From Actinomycetota bacterium (GTDB lineage: Bacteria > Actinomycetota > Acidimicrobiia > Acidimicrobiales > Ilumatobacteraceae), in the NCBI GenBank assembly GCA_005789925.1, contig SXWG01000190.1, forward strand, positions 1 to 11,601: a DNA stretch of 11,601 bases, given 5' to 3'. The translations under genes and the position numbers were made by a program. Positions 1 through 7,012 of this stretch are shown in pieces. The stretch's first letter is position 1. Every line of letters starts with the position of its first letter. The notes below the pieces were generated by a model. It was not told the origin of the DNA. It did not search any database and was given only the letters and a program-made list of their open reading frames with translations.

Positions 1-1224
1 GACGACGGCGACACCAAGGTGCTTGAACTCGACCGACTCTTGAATGAGCGCGTGGGTGCCGATCACGATGTCGACAGTGCCGTCTGCGAGGCCGGCGAGA
101 ACGTTTCGACGCGCTTCACCGCTCACCTTGTTCGTTAGCAACCGCACCTGGAGTGGCCTGTCTCCGAAGAGATTCGCCTCATCGGGAACCATGAGTCCGT
201 CGAGGAGCGCGGACACTGACGTGTGGTGTTGCTCGGCGAGCACTTCAGTCGGCGCCATGAGCGCACCCTGCAGACCTCCTTGCACCGCGCACAGGAGTGT
301 CCACACGGACACGACCGTCTTTCCGCTTCCCACGTCACCTTGAAGCAGTCGATGCATCGGGGTGGGCTTTGCGAGATCCGTCGTGATCTCATCGATGACT
401 CGTTTCTGTGCCGACGTCAGGGGAAACGGCAGCGAGGCAGCGAACCGGTCGATGAGTGGGCCATTCGTTCGGTGCGCAACCGCCTTTGATTCATGTTCGA
501 GGGCTCGCTTTCGACCGACCAACATGGTCTGCACTCGAAACACCTCGTCGAACGCCAGTCGTCGGCGGGCGACATCTCGGTCGTACATCGTGTCGGGAAG
601 GTGGATACCGCGAAGTGCCGTCAACCGATCGACCAGATTGAGCCGTTGTAACAACTCAACAGGCACCGGGTCGGCGACTCCGCGCGGCTCACATTTCTTC
701 AACGCAGATTCGACCCACGCAGCGATGTCCCACGAATGCAGTTTCGACTTCTCGCTCTGCGGATAGATCGGCACGATGCGCCCGGTGCGGTGACCGACAA
801 GGTCGACAACGGGATTGGTCATCTGCAGATACCCGCGATACATCTCTGGTTTTCCGAACACTGCGATCTGGGCACCGGTCTTCAGTTGCTTTTCTCGCCA
901 TGGCTGATTGAAAAACGTCAATGACAACCGTCCGGTTCCGTCACCGGTGTTCACATTGACCATCACGCGGTTGCCTTTTATGCGTCGTGACGCCACCGAA
1001 TGCACTTCGACCAGCACCATCGTGTCGACTCCGACGACGATGTCGGCGATGCGCGCCTCATTCGTGCGGTCGACCCAACGGCGTGGATATGTCTGCAACA
1101 AGTCGAGAACGGACGAGATACCGAAGTTCTCGAGTGCGTCCTTGCGCTTTTCGCCGACGCCCTTGATGCGCTCGACGCTGAGTTCTGCCAACTCGCGATA
1201 CGTCAGCGGGCTGGCGACGTCCAC
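1..1224 (-). CDS. recG: ATP-dependent DNA helicase RecG (N-terminal 408 residues, cut by window edge)
   Basis: RecG is a superfamily 2 helicase that remodels stalled replication forks and Holliday junctions. The visible part starts with a helix-hairpin-like segment containing IKGVGEKRKDALENFGI (about residues 17-33). An OB-fold/wedge region follows (about 60-150), including LTFFNQPWREKQLKTGA. The helicase core then begins with the Q-motif-like LTSAQKRVIDEI, Walker A GDVGSGKT (residues 296-303) and motif Ia APTEVLAEQH. GTHALIQ lies close to the edge; the DExH box and second helicase lobe are outside. The family is about 690-750 residues, so a little over half is seen. I chose the GTG at 1224, 13 bp after the DAK2 stop, with an AAGG upstream; an in-frame TTG farther upstream, overlapping the DAK2 gene, is possible. 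It is co-oriented with, and probably co-transcribed with, the DAK2 gene, an order known from other bacteria (yloV-recG). Confidence 0.95.
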   Translation of the reverse strand, partial: MDVASPLTYRELAELSVERIKGVGEKRKDALENFGISSVLDLLQTYPRRWVDRTNEARIADIVVGVDTMVLVEVHSVASRRIKGNRVMVNVNTGDGTGRLSLTFFNQPWREKQLKTGAQIAVFGKPEMYRGYLQMTNPVVDLVGHRTGRIVPIYPQSEKSKLHSWDIAAWVESALKKCEPRGVADPVPVELLQRLNLVDRLTALRGIHLPDTMYDRDVARRRLAFDEVFRVQTMLVGRKRALEHESKAVAHRTNGPLIDRFAASLPFPLTSAQKRVIDEITTDLAKPTPMHRLLQGDVGSGKTVVSVWTLLCAVQGGLQGALMAPTEVLAEQHHTSVSALLDGLMVPDEANLFGDRPLQVRLLTNKVSGEARRNVLAGLADGTVDIVIGTHALIQESVEFKHLGVAVV

Positions 1225-1237
1225 GACCGCGGGCGCC

Positions 1238-2908
1238 TTACTCGACGCCAAAGAGATACGGATAGAGAGGCTGGCCGCCGCGATGCACTTCCACCATCAT
1301 CTGTGGACGGTTGGCGGTGACCCACTCCGTGATCGCGTCAGTGTTCGATGCAATTGCTTCTGTGCCGGTGACGATGGTGAGCAGTTCGCTTGAATCGTCG
1401 ATCAAGTGGTCGAGCAACTGTGTCGACGTAGCGACCACGCCGCCACTCACCGCCACAATGCCATCACCACGAACGATCCCGATCCAATCACCGGTCGTGA
1501 TCGGACCAGCGTCGCTGTTGGTGTCGCGCACAGCTTGGGTGACTTCGCCTGTCGACACAGATGCGGCAGCTGCTGCCATGTTGCGGGCGTTCGACTCGGC
1601 CGACGCCTCTGGGTCGTACGACACGAGCGACGCGAGTGCTTCTGGCATCGAGCACGTGGGCACGACTCGCACGTCTTTGGTGGTGAGCGAGTCGACTTGT
1701 TGTGCGACCGGAATGATGTTCTTGTTGTTCGGCAAGATGATGACTTGTCGCGCGTTCATATGTTCGACGGCGGCAAGTAGTTCAGCCGTCGACGGGTTCA
1801 ATGTTTGCCCGCCCGTGACGACACCGTGCACGCCCAATTGTCCGAACAGCTCTGCGATGCCGTCTCCGCTTGCCACTGCCACGACAGCACAGGTGACCGC
1901 AGGCAACGACGTGGGCAACTTCGACGGGGTCGCACCGAGTTCTGACTCGCGCGCAGCATGCTCTTCGGCCATCTCTTCGAAAAGATCGGTGACGCGAATT
2001 TGTCGTGGGCGTCCGCCGAGGGCGATGGGTGCTTCGATCGCCGCGCCGATGTCGTTCGTGTGAATGTGGCAGTTGTAGAGGCCTTCGCCCCCGACGACGA
2101 CGATCGAGTCGCCGATTGTCCCCCATGCCGTCTTGAATTCCCCCGCACGAGAGTCATCGAGGTCGAGAAAGAACATCACCTCGAAGCGAAGTTCGCTGAC
2201 ATCGACCCCGCCATCTGCGACACGATGCGCCGCTGCGTCGAGTTGCGCCGCTGATGGACCGCTCACGACCTCGGGCTCTGGCAATGCGTCGCCCGCGACG
2301 ATGTGAAGTGCGGCGTCCATGAGAAGGAGAAAACCAGCACCACCTGCATCGACGACGCCGGCATCTTTCAAGACAGGAAGAAGATCTGGCGTGCGCGCCA
2401 ACGCGTCACGACCGGCATCGCGTGCGGTGCGCAACATGGTCTCGAGCGTTGCTCCTGTCGCACTCGCTGCGACCGCGGCGTCGGCCGTCTCGCGAACCAC
2501 CGTCAGGATCGTTCCTTCGATCGGTTTCAACACCGCTTCATACGACGCAATGGACGCAGCCTTCATTGCAGCAGCAACTGTCTCGGCAGGGACGCCGCCA
2601 GATGTCGTCGCGAGCGTCGAGGACAATCCACGCAAGATCTGGCTGAGAATGACGCCACTGTTGCCACGGGCGCCCATCAGCGACCCGTGCGAGATGGCAC
2701 CGCACACTGCCCCCATGTCGTCGCCCACGCTCGCAAGTTCGGCGACCACCGCATCGAGAGTGCGGGACATGTTCGTGCCCGTGTCGCCGTCAGGGACCGG
2801 GTAGACGTTCAAACGGTTGATGCCCTCAGAATGCGATTTCATGAGGTCTCGGAAGGCGATCACGGTCCGACGCAGGTCAGTTGCCCCCAAGTGCTGTACG
2901 ACAGGCAC
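1238..2908 (-). CDS. DAK2-domain protein, FakA/YloV-like (fatty acid kinase-type)
   Basis: About 556 residues, close to the 553 of B. subtilis YloV. The N-terminal DhaL/DAK2 nucleotide-binding domain shows NVYPVPDGDTGTNM (about 34-47, with the Mg-binding Asp cluster) and GSLMGARGNSGVILSQ (about 75-90). VVDAGGAGFLLLMDA comes later in the same domain. The C-terminal half, with VIILPNNKNIIPVAQQ and a closing PLYPYLFGVE, is the DegV-like region of FakA-type proteins. In Firmicutes, FakA phosphorylates fatty acids held by a FakB partner; whether this actinobacterial homologue does so is inference, and no fakB is in the window. The frame is open up to 3040, but those starts would overlap rpmB on the other strand. 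The GTG at 2908 gives the expected short leader before LGATDLRR, so I use it. The N-terminal start is the least certain part. recG follows after 13 bp. Confidence 0.88.
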   Translation of the reverse strand: MPVVQHLGATDLRRTVIAFRDLMKSHSEGINRLNVYPVPDGDTGTNMSRTLDAVVAELASVGDDMGAVCGAISHGSLMGARGNSGVILSQILRGLSSTLATTSGGVPAETVAAAMKAASIASYEAVLKPIEGTILTVVRETADAAVAASATGATLETMLRTARDAGRDALARTPDLLPVLKDAGVVDAGGAGFLLLMDAALHIVAGDALPEPEVVSGPSAAQLDAAAHRVADGGVDVSELRFEVMFFLDLDDSRAGEFKTAWGTIGDSIVVVGGEGLYNCHIHTNDIGAAIEAPIALGGRPRQIRVTDLFEEMAEEHAARESELGATPSKLPTSLPAVTCAVVAVASGDGIAELFGQLGVHGVVTGGQTLNPSTAELLAAVEHMNARQVIILPNNKNIIPVAQQVDSLTTKDVRVVPTCSMPEALASLVSYDPEASAESNARNMAAAAASVSTGEVTQAVRDTNSDAGPITTGDWIGIVRGDGIVAVSGGVVATSTQLLDHLIDDSSELLTIVTGTEAIASNTDAITEWVTANRPQMMVEVHRGGQPLYPYLFGVE

Positions 2909-2974
2909 GGCGTCATCGTACTGACCGCTCGTGGTTGGGGTCTGTTCGTCCTCACTGGTAGGTTGGAAATCCTT
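2909..2974. promoter_or_regulatory. Divergent promoter region, DAK2 gene / rpmB
   Basis: These 66 bp separate two divergent genes and must hold promoters for both. On the plus strand TTGGGG (2935-2940), an 18-bp spacer and TAGGTT (2959-2964, fitting the actinobacterial TANNNT -10 form) make a plausible rpmB promoter, giving a very short leader. The only Shine-Dalgarno-like run before rpmB is a weak TTGGA around 2963-2967. I could not single out a convincing promoter for the minus-strand gene. Promoter calls by eye are weak. Confidence 0.35.
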
Positions 2975-3169
2975 ATGGCAGCAGTATGCGAAGTTTGTGG
3001 CAAAGGTCCATCGTGGGGCATGTCGGTGTCGCACTCGCACGTGCGCACCAAGCGTCGTTGGAATCCCAACATCCAGCGCGTGCGCGCCATCGTGAAGGGT
3101 GCTCCACGTCGTGTGAACGCCTGCTCGGCGTGCATCAAGTCCGGCAAGGTCACCAAGGCCTCTCGCTAG
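2975..3169 (+). CDS. rpmB: 50S ribosomal protein L28, zinc-ribbon (C+) form
   Basis: A 64-residue protein of the large ribosomal subunit. It has the typical L28 features: VCEVCGKGPSWGMSVSHSH at the N-terminus, TKRRWNPNIQRVRA in the middle, and VNACSACIKSGKV near the C-terminus. The two CxxC pairs (Cys5/Cys8 and Cys50/Cys53) mark the zinc-binding C+ version; C- paralogues, which lack them, are used by some actinobacteria under zinc limitation. Length is normal. It is the first gene of a plus-strand pair, with the cold-shock-like gene 14 bp downstream, and is divergent from the DAK2 gene. The ATG at 2975 is the natural start and conserved sequence begins directly after it. Confidence 0.97.
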   Translation: MAAVCEVCGKGPSWGMSVSHSHVRTKRRWNPNIQRVRAIVKGAPRRVNACSACIKSGKVTKASR

Positions 3170-3183
3170 GACGCCGCGACTTC

Positions 3184-3405
3184 ATGCAAGGCGTCATCAA
3201 GTCGTACGACCCCGTCAGCGGTGACGGCAGTGTGATTAGCGACACAGACCTCGCCGAATACTCACTCGCCCCGAACGCCATCGAAGGCTCCATCTTCCGC
3301 ATGTTGCGCCAGGGCCAACGCGTTGTTTTTTCGCTCGATGCACGCGGTCGAGCAACCACCCTCCGCTTGGGTTCAGAAGCGGACATGGGCACTCCAGGGG
3401 TTTAG
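3184..3405 (+). CDS. Small cold-shock-like (OB-fold) protein
   Basis: A 73-residue protein starting MQGVIKSYDPVSGDGSVISD. The beginning follows the cold-shock-domain pattern (G-x-V/I-K-x-Y/F-x-P-x-x-G-x-G). The middle, EGSIFRMLRQGQRVVFSLD (about 34-52), matches the late strands of the fold. The RNA-binding aromatic motifs of classical Csp (GFGFI and VFVHF) are not conserved: SGDGSVISD replaces the first and AEYSLAP lies near the second. It may therefore bind nucleic acid differently or act on another partner. It lies 14 bp after rpmB, so the two are probably co-transcribed, which suggests a ribosome- or RNA-related role (inference). The ATG at 3184 has an AGGA about a dozen bases upstream. 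The family call rests on pattern resemblance. Confidence 0.75.
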   Translation: MQGVIKSYDPVSGDGSVISDTDLAEYSLAPNAIEGSIFRMLRQGQRVVFSLDARGRATTLRLGSEADMGTPGV

Positions 3406-3407
3406 AT

Positions 3408-3432
3408 TTGAGGGACAAGTTTTGTCCCCCAA
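3408..3432. promoter_or_regulatory. Near-perfect inverted repeat before the PEP carboxykinase gene
   Basis: The core is GGGACAA-GTT-TTGTCCC (3412-3428), a perfect 7-bp stem with a 3-base loop. After one A/C mismatch the symmetry continues with TTG (3408-3410) pairing to CAA (3430-3432), so 10 of 11 positions match. It starts 2 bases after the cold-shock-like stop and ends 25 bases before the PEP carboxykinase ATG. No T-run follows on either strand, so it is either a U-less terminator of the rpmB pair or an operator/RNA hairpin for the PEP carboxykinase gene. Confidence 0.6.
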
Positions 3433-3457
3433 CCCGTGACACGAAGTGAGGCGCCAC

Positions 3458-5254
3458 ATGGCCGGATCAACCTCTAATGCTCGACTGAAGCAATGGGTCA
3501 GCGATTGGGCCGCCATTCTTCAACCGAAGGACATCTACTGGTGCGACGGGTCGGCCGATGAATACGACCGCCTCTGCAACGAACTCGTCGCAGCAGGAAC
3601 GTTCACCAAACTCGACGAAGCAAAGCGCCCGAACAGCTACTGGGCACACAGTGACCCAGGTGACGTCGCACGCGTCGAAGACCGCACGTACCTCTGCTCC
3701 CCCACCCGTGACGATGCAGGCCCGAACCACCACTGGCGCGAACCAAGCGAGATGCGCGCAGAGTTGAACTCGCTCTACACCGGCGCCATGAAAGGTCGCA
3801 CCATGTACGTGGTGCCATTTTCCATGGGACCACTCGGATCGCCCATTGCTCACATCGGCGTGCAGCTCACCGATAGCGCCTACGTCGCCGTCAGCATGCG
3901 CATCATGACGCGTATGGGCCAGGGAGCGCTCGATGTTCTCGGCAACAACGACTGGGTTCCCTGCGTGCACTCGGTCGGTGCCCCGCTCTCTGATGGTCAA
4001 AAAGATTCATCGTGGCCGTGCAACCCCGACAACAAGTACATCGTCCACTTCCCCGAGACCCGCGAGATCTGGAGCTACGGCTCGGGTTACGGCGGCAATG
4101 CGCTGCTCGGCAAGAAGTGCTTCGCTCTTCGTATCGCATCGGTGATGGCACGTGACGACGGCTGGTTGGCCGAGCACATGCTCATCTTGAAGTTGACCAA
4201 CCCCAAGGGCGTGGCCAAGTACATCGCCGCCGCGTTCCCCTCTGCCTGCGGTAAGACGAACCTCGCGATGTTGGTACCGACCATTCCGGGTTGGAAAGCC
4301 GAGACCATCGGCGACGACATCTGTTGGATGAAGTTCGGCGACGACGGTCGTTTGTATGCGATCAACCCTGAAGCAGGTTTCTTCGGTGTCGCACCTGGCA
4401 CCAGTTACGACACGAACGCGAACGCAATGGAGACATTGTGGGGCAATTGCTTGTTCACCAACACCGCCCTCACTGCCGATGGTGACGTGTGGTGGGAAGG
4501 AATGAGCAACGTTCCGCCGGCACGCGCCACCGACTGGAAGGGCAACCAGTGGACGCCCGAGAGCGACACGCCTGCAGCACATCCGAATGCACGCTTCACA
4601 GCTCCGGCGTCACAGTGCCCGTGCGCTGCGCCCGAATGGCAAGACCCGAAAGGCGTTCCGATCTCTGCGATTCTCTTCGGTGGTCGTCGTCGTACGACGG
4701 TTCCGCTCGTCACTCAAGCATTCGACTGGGATCACGGAGTGTTCCTCGGTTCCATCATGGCAAGCGAGACCACGGCCGCACAGGCCGGCGCGGTCGGCAA
4801 CTTGCGTTTTGATCCGATGGCGATGCTCCCCTTCTGCGGATACAACATGGCCGACTACTTCGCTCACTGGTTGACGATCGGATCTAAGGGTCAGAAGGAC
4901 AAGTTGCCGCAGATCTTCTTCGTCAACTGGTTCCGACGCGATGAAGACGGTCGCTTCCTGTGGCCGGGATACGGCGAGAACAGCCGAGTCCTGAAATGGA
5001 TCTTCGACCGCGTCGACGGTGTCTCGAATGCTGTCCGCACGCCGATTGGCTACTTGCCATCACCGTCCGACATCGACACGAACGGTCTCGACGTCAACAA
5101 CGGCGACATGAACACGATTCTTTCGGTTGACGTCGCCGGGTGGCGCGAGGCACTTCCGCAGATTCGTGACCATTACGCCCAGTTCGGCGCCAAGTTGCCT
5201 GCGCGTCTCGCCGACGCACTCGACAACTTGGACAAAGAACTCGCGAACGCCTAG
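3458..5254 (+). CDS. pckG: Phosphoenolpyruvate carboxykinase (GTP)
   Basis: Catalyses oxaloacetate + GTP = PEP + GDP + CO2, the entry step of gluconeogenesis, in the cytoplasm. At 598 residues it is normal for the GTP class. Visible signatures are YVVPFSMGPLGSP (substrate-binding region), GGNALLGKKCFALRIA and AEHMLILKL (Mn-ligand Lys and His regions). The P-loop with the hyper-reactive cysteine is FPSACGKTN (260-268, Cys264). The metal-binding kinase-2 motif is GDDICWMKFG (from 285). GGRRRTTVPL (408-417) and NWFRR (490-494, the guanine-pocket region) also match. The ATG at 3458 is chosen because GTGAGG ends 6 bases before it and acts as a ribosome binding site; a GTG at 3446 would add four residues. 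It stands alone on the plus strand, after a palindrome, and converges on the five-gene minus operon. No key residue appears missing. Confidence 0.98.
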   Translation: MAGSTSNARLKQWVSDWAAILQPKDIYWCDGSADEYDRLCNELVAAGTFTKLDEAKRPNSYWAHSDPGDVARVEDRTYLCSPTRDDAGPNHHWREPSEMRAELNSLYTGAMKGRTMYVVPFSMGPLGSPIAHIGVQLTDSAYVAVSMRIMTRMGQGALDVLGNNDWVPCVHSVGAPLSDGQKDSSWPCNPDNKYIVHFPETREIWSYGSGYGGNALLGKKCFALRIASVMARDDGWLAEHMLILKLTNPKGVAKYIAAAFPSACGKTNLAMLVPTIPGWKAETIGDDICWMKFGDDGRLYAINPEAGFFGVAPGTSYDTNANAMETLWGNCLFTNTALTADGDVWWEGMSNVPPARATDWKGNQWTPESDTPAAHPNARFTAPASQCPCAAPEWQDPKGVPISAILFGGRRRTTVPLVTQAFDWDHGVFLGSIMASETTAAQAGAVGNLRFDPMAMLPFCGYNMADYFAHWLTIGSKGQKDKLPQIFFVNWFRRDEDGRFLWPGYGENSRVLKWIFDRVDGVSNAVRTPIGYLPSPSDIDTNGLDVNNGDMNTILSVDVAGWREALPQIRDHYAQFGAKLPARLADALDNLDKELANA

Positions 5255-5265
5255 GCGACCTAGGC
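5249..5265. terminator. Bidirectional hairpin holding both stop codons of convergent genes
   Basis: GCCTAGG-CGA-CCTAGGC is a perfect 7-bp stem with a 3-base loop. The TAG stop of the PEP carboxykinase gene (5252-5254) is in the left arm and the TAG stop of the minus-strand membrane protein gene (5260-5262) is in the right arm. The two coding regions are only 5 bp apart. The symmetry means the same hairpin forms in both transcripts. There is no T-run, so it would have to work as a U-less or Rho-assisted terminator, or protect 3' ends. Confidence 0.5.
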
Positions 5266-5634
5266 CTGGCCGACGAGCATCGCTCGGATACCAAGTCCCA
5301 TCAGGAAGAGACCACCCCATCCGTACAACAGATACACGCGGCTCTTCAGTTGTGCCCTGTACGAGTACAAGATGGCAACAGCGATGATGGCGACAAACCC
5401 GTAAAAAGCATGAAACGCAGGGAATTCGAGCTTGTACTTGTTCACCATGACGACACCCAGGATCACCTGAACAAACACGGCGAGTTCAGCTAGTGCGGTG
5501 TACCACCAAAGTGCGCGACTTCGTAGCGCATGGACCTTGTGGGCCGCTAGTGCCCAGATTCCGGCGAGCGCATTGCCGATGATGACGACCCACGCCCACG
5601 AGTTGTGGATGTCACTGATCATCAAGGCGAGCAC
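5260..5634 (-). CDS. Small four-helix membrane protein, function unknown
   Basis: I do not recognise a named family. The 124-residue protein has four hydrophobic segments (about 12-31, 42-64, 72-92 and 99-118), joined by short basic loops such as AAHKVHALRSR and SYRAQLKSR, so it is very probably an inner-membrane protein. Histidines lie at membrane edges: His10, His32 and His35, and His75 in FPAFHAFYGF. This could suit heme or metal binding, but that is speculation. It is the last gene of the minus operon, 11 bp after the histidine phosphatase stop. The start is uncertain: a GTG at 5634 has GAGGA only 3 bases upstream, while the ATG at 5622 has better codon identity but a long spacing. The stop sits in the hairpin shared with the PEP carboxykinase gene. 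Confidence 0.75.
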   Translation of the reverse strand: MLALMISDIHNSWAWVVIIGNALAGIWALAAHKVHALRSRALWWYTALAELAVFVQVILGVVMVNKYKLEFPAFHAFYGFVAIIAVAILYSYRAQLKSRVYLLYGWGGLFLMGLGIRAMLVGQA

Positions 5635-5645
5635 GGTTCCTCACG

Positions 5646-6212
5646 CTACCTAATCAGAGTGTCTGCTTCGCGACCAATCGAATCGATCGCAAGAGATCCG
5701 TCGATTCCGACGACCACTTCGGTGACTGAACAATTGTCGAGGCTCGCAATGACCAACCGGTCATCTGAGATCGCCGCACCAAGCACCACGTTGATGGCGA
5801 TGAAATGACTGAAGATGACCGTGTCGTCGGTCAATCGTCGAAGCGCCTGAATAACCTCGTTGCGATACGCGAGATAGTGCTCACCTGATGTTCGCGCCAC
5901 GTCGTTCCACGTGCCCCGCATCGCTTCACGCAGCCACTCGACTCTGGTTTCCATCGTGTGGTCAGGAGGCGATGGAATCTCCCCCACAGCTGGTTCGATG
6001 CGTACGTCTGCATTCCATTTCGCCGCTAGGTGTTGCGCGGTCTGTTGGCAGCGTTGAAGCGGACTCGAGATGATTGGCATCGGTCCGAACGATGTGAGCG
6101 CATCTGCCACTTCGGCTGCCTGACGCCGACCGACATCGTCAAGCGACGGGTCTGGGTCGACATTCCACCCTGCCGCGGCACGACCGTGACGCACCAAGTA
6201 CAGCCGCGTCAC
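5646..6212 (-). CDS. Histidine phosphatase family protein (phosphoglycerate mutase-like)
   Basis: A 188-residue member of the branch-1 histidine phosphatase superfamily, which removes phosphate through a phospho-histidine intermediate. The complete catalytic set is visible: LVRHGRA with nucleophile His9 and Arg8, SSPLQRCQQTA with Arg54, the acid region VGEIPSP with Glu78, and the second histidine in IFSHFIAIN (His136). The substrate cannot be told from the sequence; members act on phosphosugars, nucleotides, phosphoproteins or lipids. The GTG start at 6212 overlaps the end of the PIG-L gene by 4 bp (GTGA), a sign of translational coupling. The membrane protein gene follows after 11 bp. Confidence 0.93.
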   Translation of the reverse strand: MTRLYLVRHGRAAAGWNVDPDPSLDDVGRRQAAEVADALTSFGPMPIISSPLQRCQQTAQHLAAKWNADVRIEPAVGEIPSPPDHTMETRVEWLREAMRGTWNDVARTSGEHYLAYRNEVIQALRRLTDDTVIFSHFIAINVVLGAAISDDRLVIASLDNCSVTEVVVGIDGSLAIDSIGREADTLIR

Positions 6213-7009
6213 GAGAACAACCAGCCATCACGCACCGGACCGCCGACTGCTGGGTCGATGAACCATTCGTGACCAAACGCCATCGTGAACCGTTCTTCAT
6301 CCATTGCGAGAAAAAACCCCGAGTCAGACAACTGGCTCGCATGGCACCCCATGGCTTTGCGCTTGAGCGGTGCGTATTTCTGAATGTCGACGCCGATGGT
6401 GATTTCTTGCTCGGTCGAGCCCATCGGATGTCCGTCATCGGCAGGACCGTCGGGGTCGAAGTCATCTTCCCCCTCTGGGATCATGCCCATCTCGCGCGCC
6501 ATTGAAATCAGTGCACGCATGCGATCGCGATTCATCGTCGCTTCGTACACCTTCACCGTGCCGACCATCTCAGCCGCACGGTGACCGACCTTGTGCACCA
6601 TGACATGATCGGGGTGTCCGTAGCCGCCGTGCCAGTCGTAACACGTGAGAACATCTGCATTTTCCTCGCGCAAAATGGTCGCCAAGCAAGTCGCTGCGTC
6701 GTCCAAATCTGCATTCATGAACGCACCAGAGTTCGCGTTCTGGGCCCACCCTGTCATTCCACTGTCTTCGTACCCGAGCCACTCGACTCGATGAACTCCG
6801 AGTGTGGCCGCTGATGCCAGTGTCTCTTTCCGTCGACGCTCGACGAGGGTCTCACCTGCAGCGAGATCGGCTGGCACTTCACCATGGTCGCCATTTGTTG
6901 CCACAACTAGAACGACGCGATGTCCTTCAGCCGCAGCACGAGCGATGGTGCCCCCGGTTGAGATGCATTCATCGTCAGGATGCGCGTGAAGACAGACGAG
7001 GGTTCCCAC
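6209..7009 (-). CDS. PIG-L/LmbE family zinc-dependent deacetylase
   Basis: A 266-residue enzyme of the family that removes acetyl groups from N-acetylglucosamine-type sugars, or cleaves mycothiol amides (MshB and Mca in actinobacteria). The zinc site is complete: LHAHPDDE (His10, Asp12, Asp13) near the N-terminus and GGYGHPDHVMVH (His132, His135) in the middle. By the MshB pattern His10, Asp13 and His135 would bind zinc and Asp12 would be the base. The N-terminal fold with the TNGDHGEV loop is also typical. I cannot tell MshB, Mca or another LmbE group apart by eye, so no symbol is given. The GTG start at 7009 lies 3 bp after the racemase stop and directly before the conserved first strand. 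It shares a 4-bp overlap with the phosphatase gene. Confidence 0.9.
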   Translation of the reverse strand: MGTLVCLHAHPDDECISTGGTIARAAAEGHRVVLVVATNGDHGEVPADLAAGETLVERRRKETLASAATLGVHRVEWLGYEDSGMTGWAQNANSGAFMNADLDDAATCLATILREENADVLTCYDWHGGYGHPDHVMVHKVGHRAAEMVGTVKVYEATMNRDRMRALISMAREMGMIPEGEDDFDPDGPADDGHPMGSTEQEITIGVDIQKYAPLKRKAMGCHASQLSDSGFFLAMDEERFTMAFGHEWFIDPAVGGPVRDGWLFS

Positions 7010-7012
7010 GTA

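Noticed and set aside
1311..2063. 250-codon plus-strand reading frame rich in Ser, Ala and Thr.
   Set aside because: Complement shadow of the DAK2 gene, low-complexity composition, no motif.
2909..3040. N-terminal extension of the DAK2 protein back to an ATG at 3040 (44 extra residues).
   Set aside because: It would overlap rpmB on the opposite strand by 66 bp, and the extra sequence has no resemblance to YloV/FakA N-termini; a GTG at 2908 gives the usual length.
2303..3169. Long plus-strand reading frame of 288 codons continuous with rpmB.
   Set aside because: Upstream of 2975 it lies antisense to the DAK2 gene and has no recognisable domain; only the last 64 codons are L28.
4007..4582. 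191-codon minus-strand reading frame inside the PEP carboxykinase gene.
   Set aside because: The plus strand there encodes the P-loop and metal site of an intact enzyme; the antisense frame has no domain.
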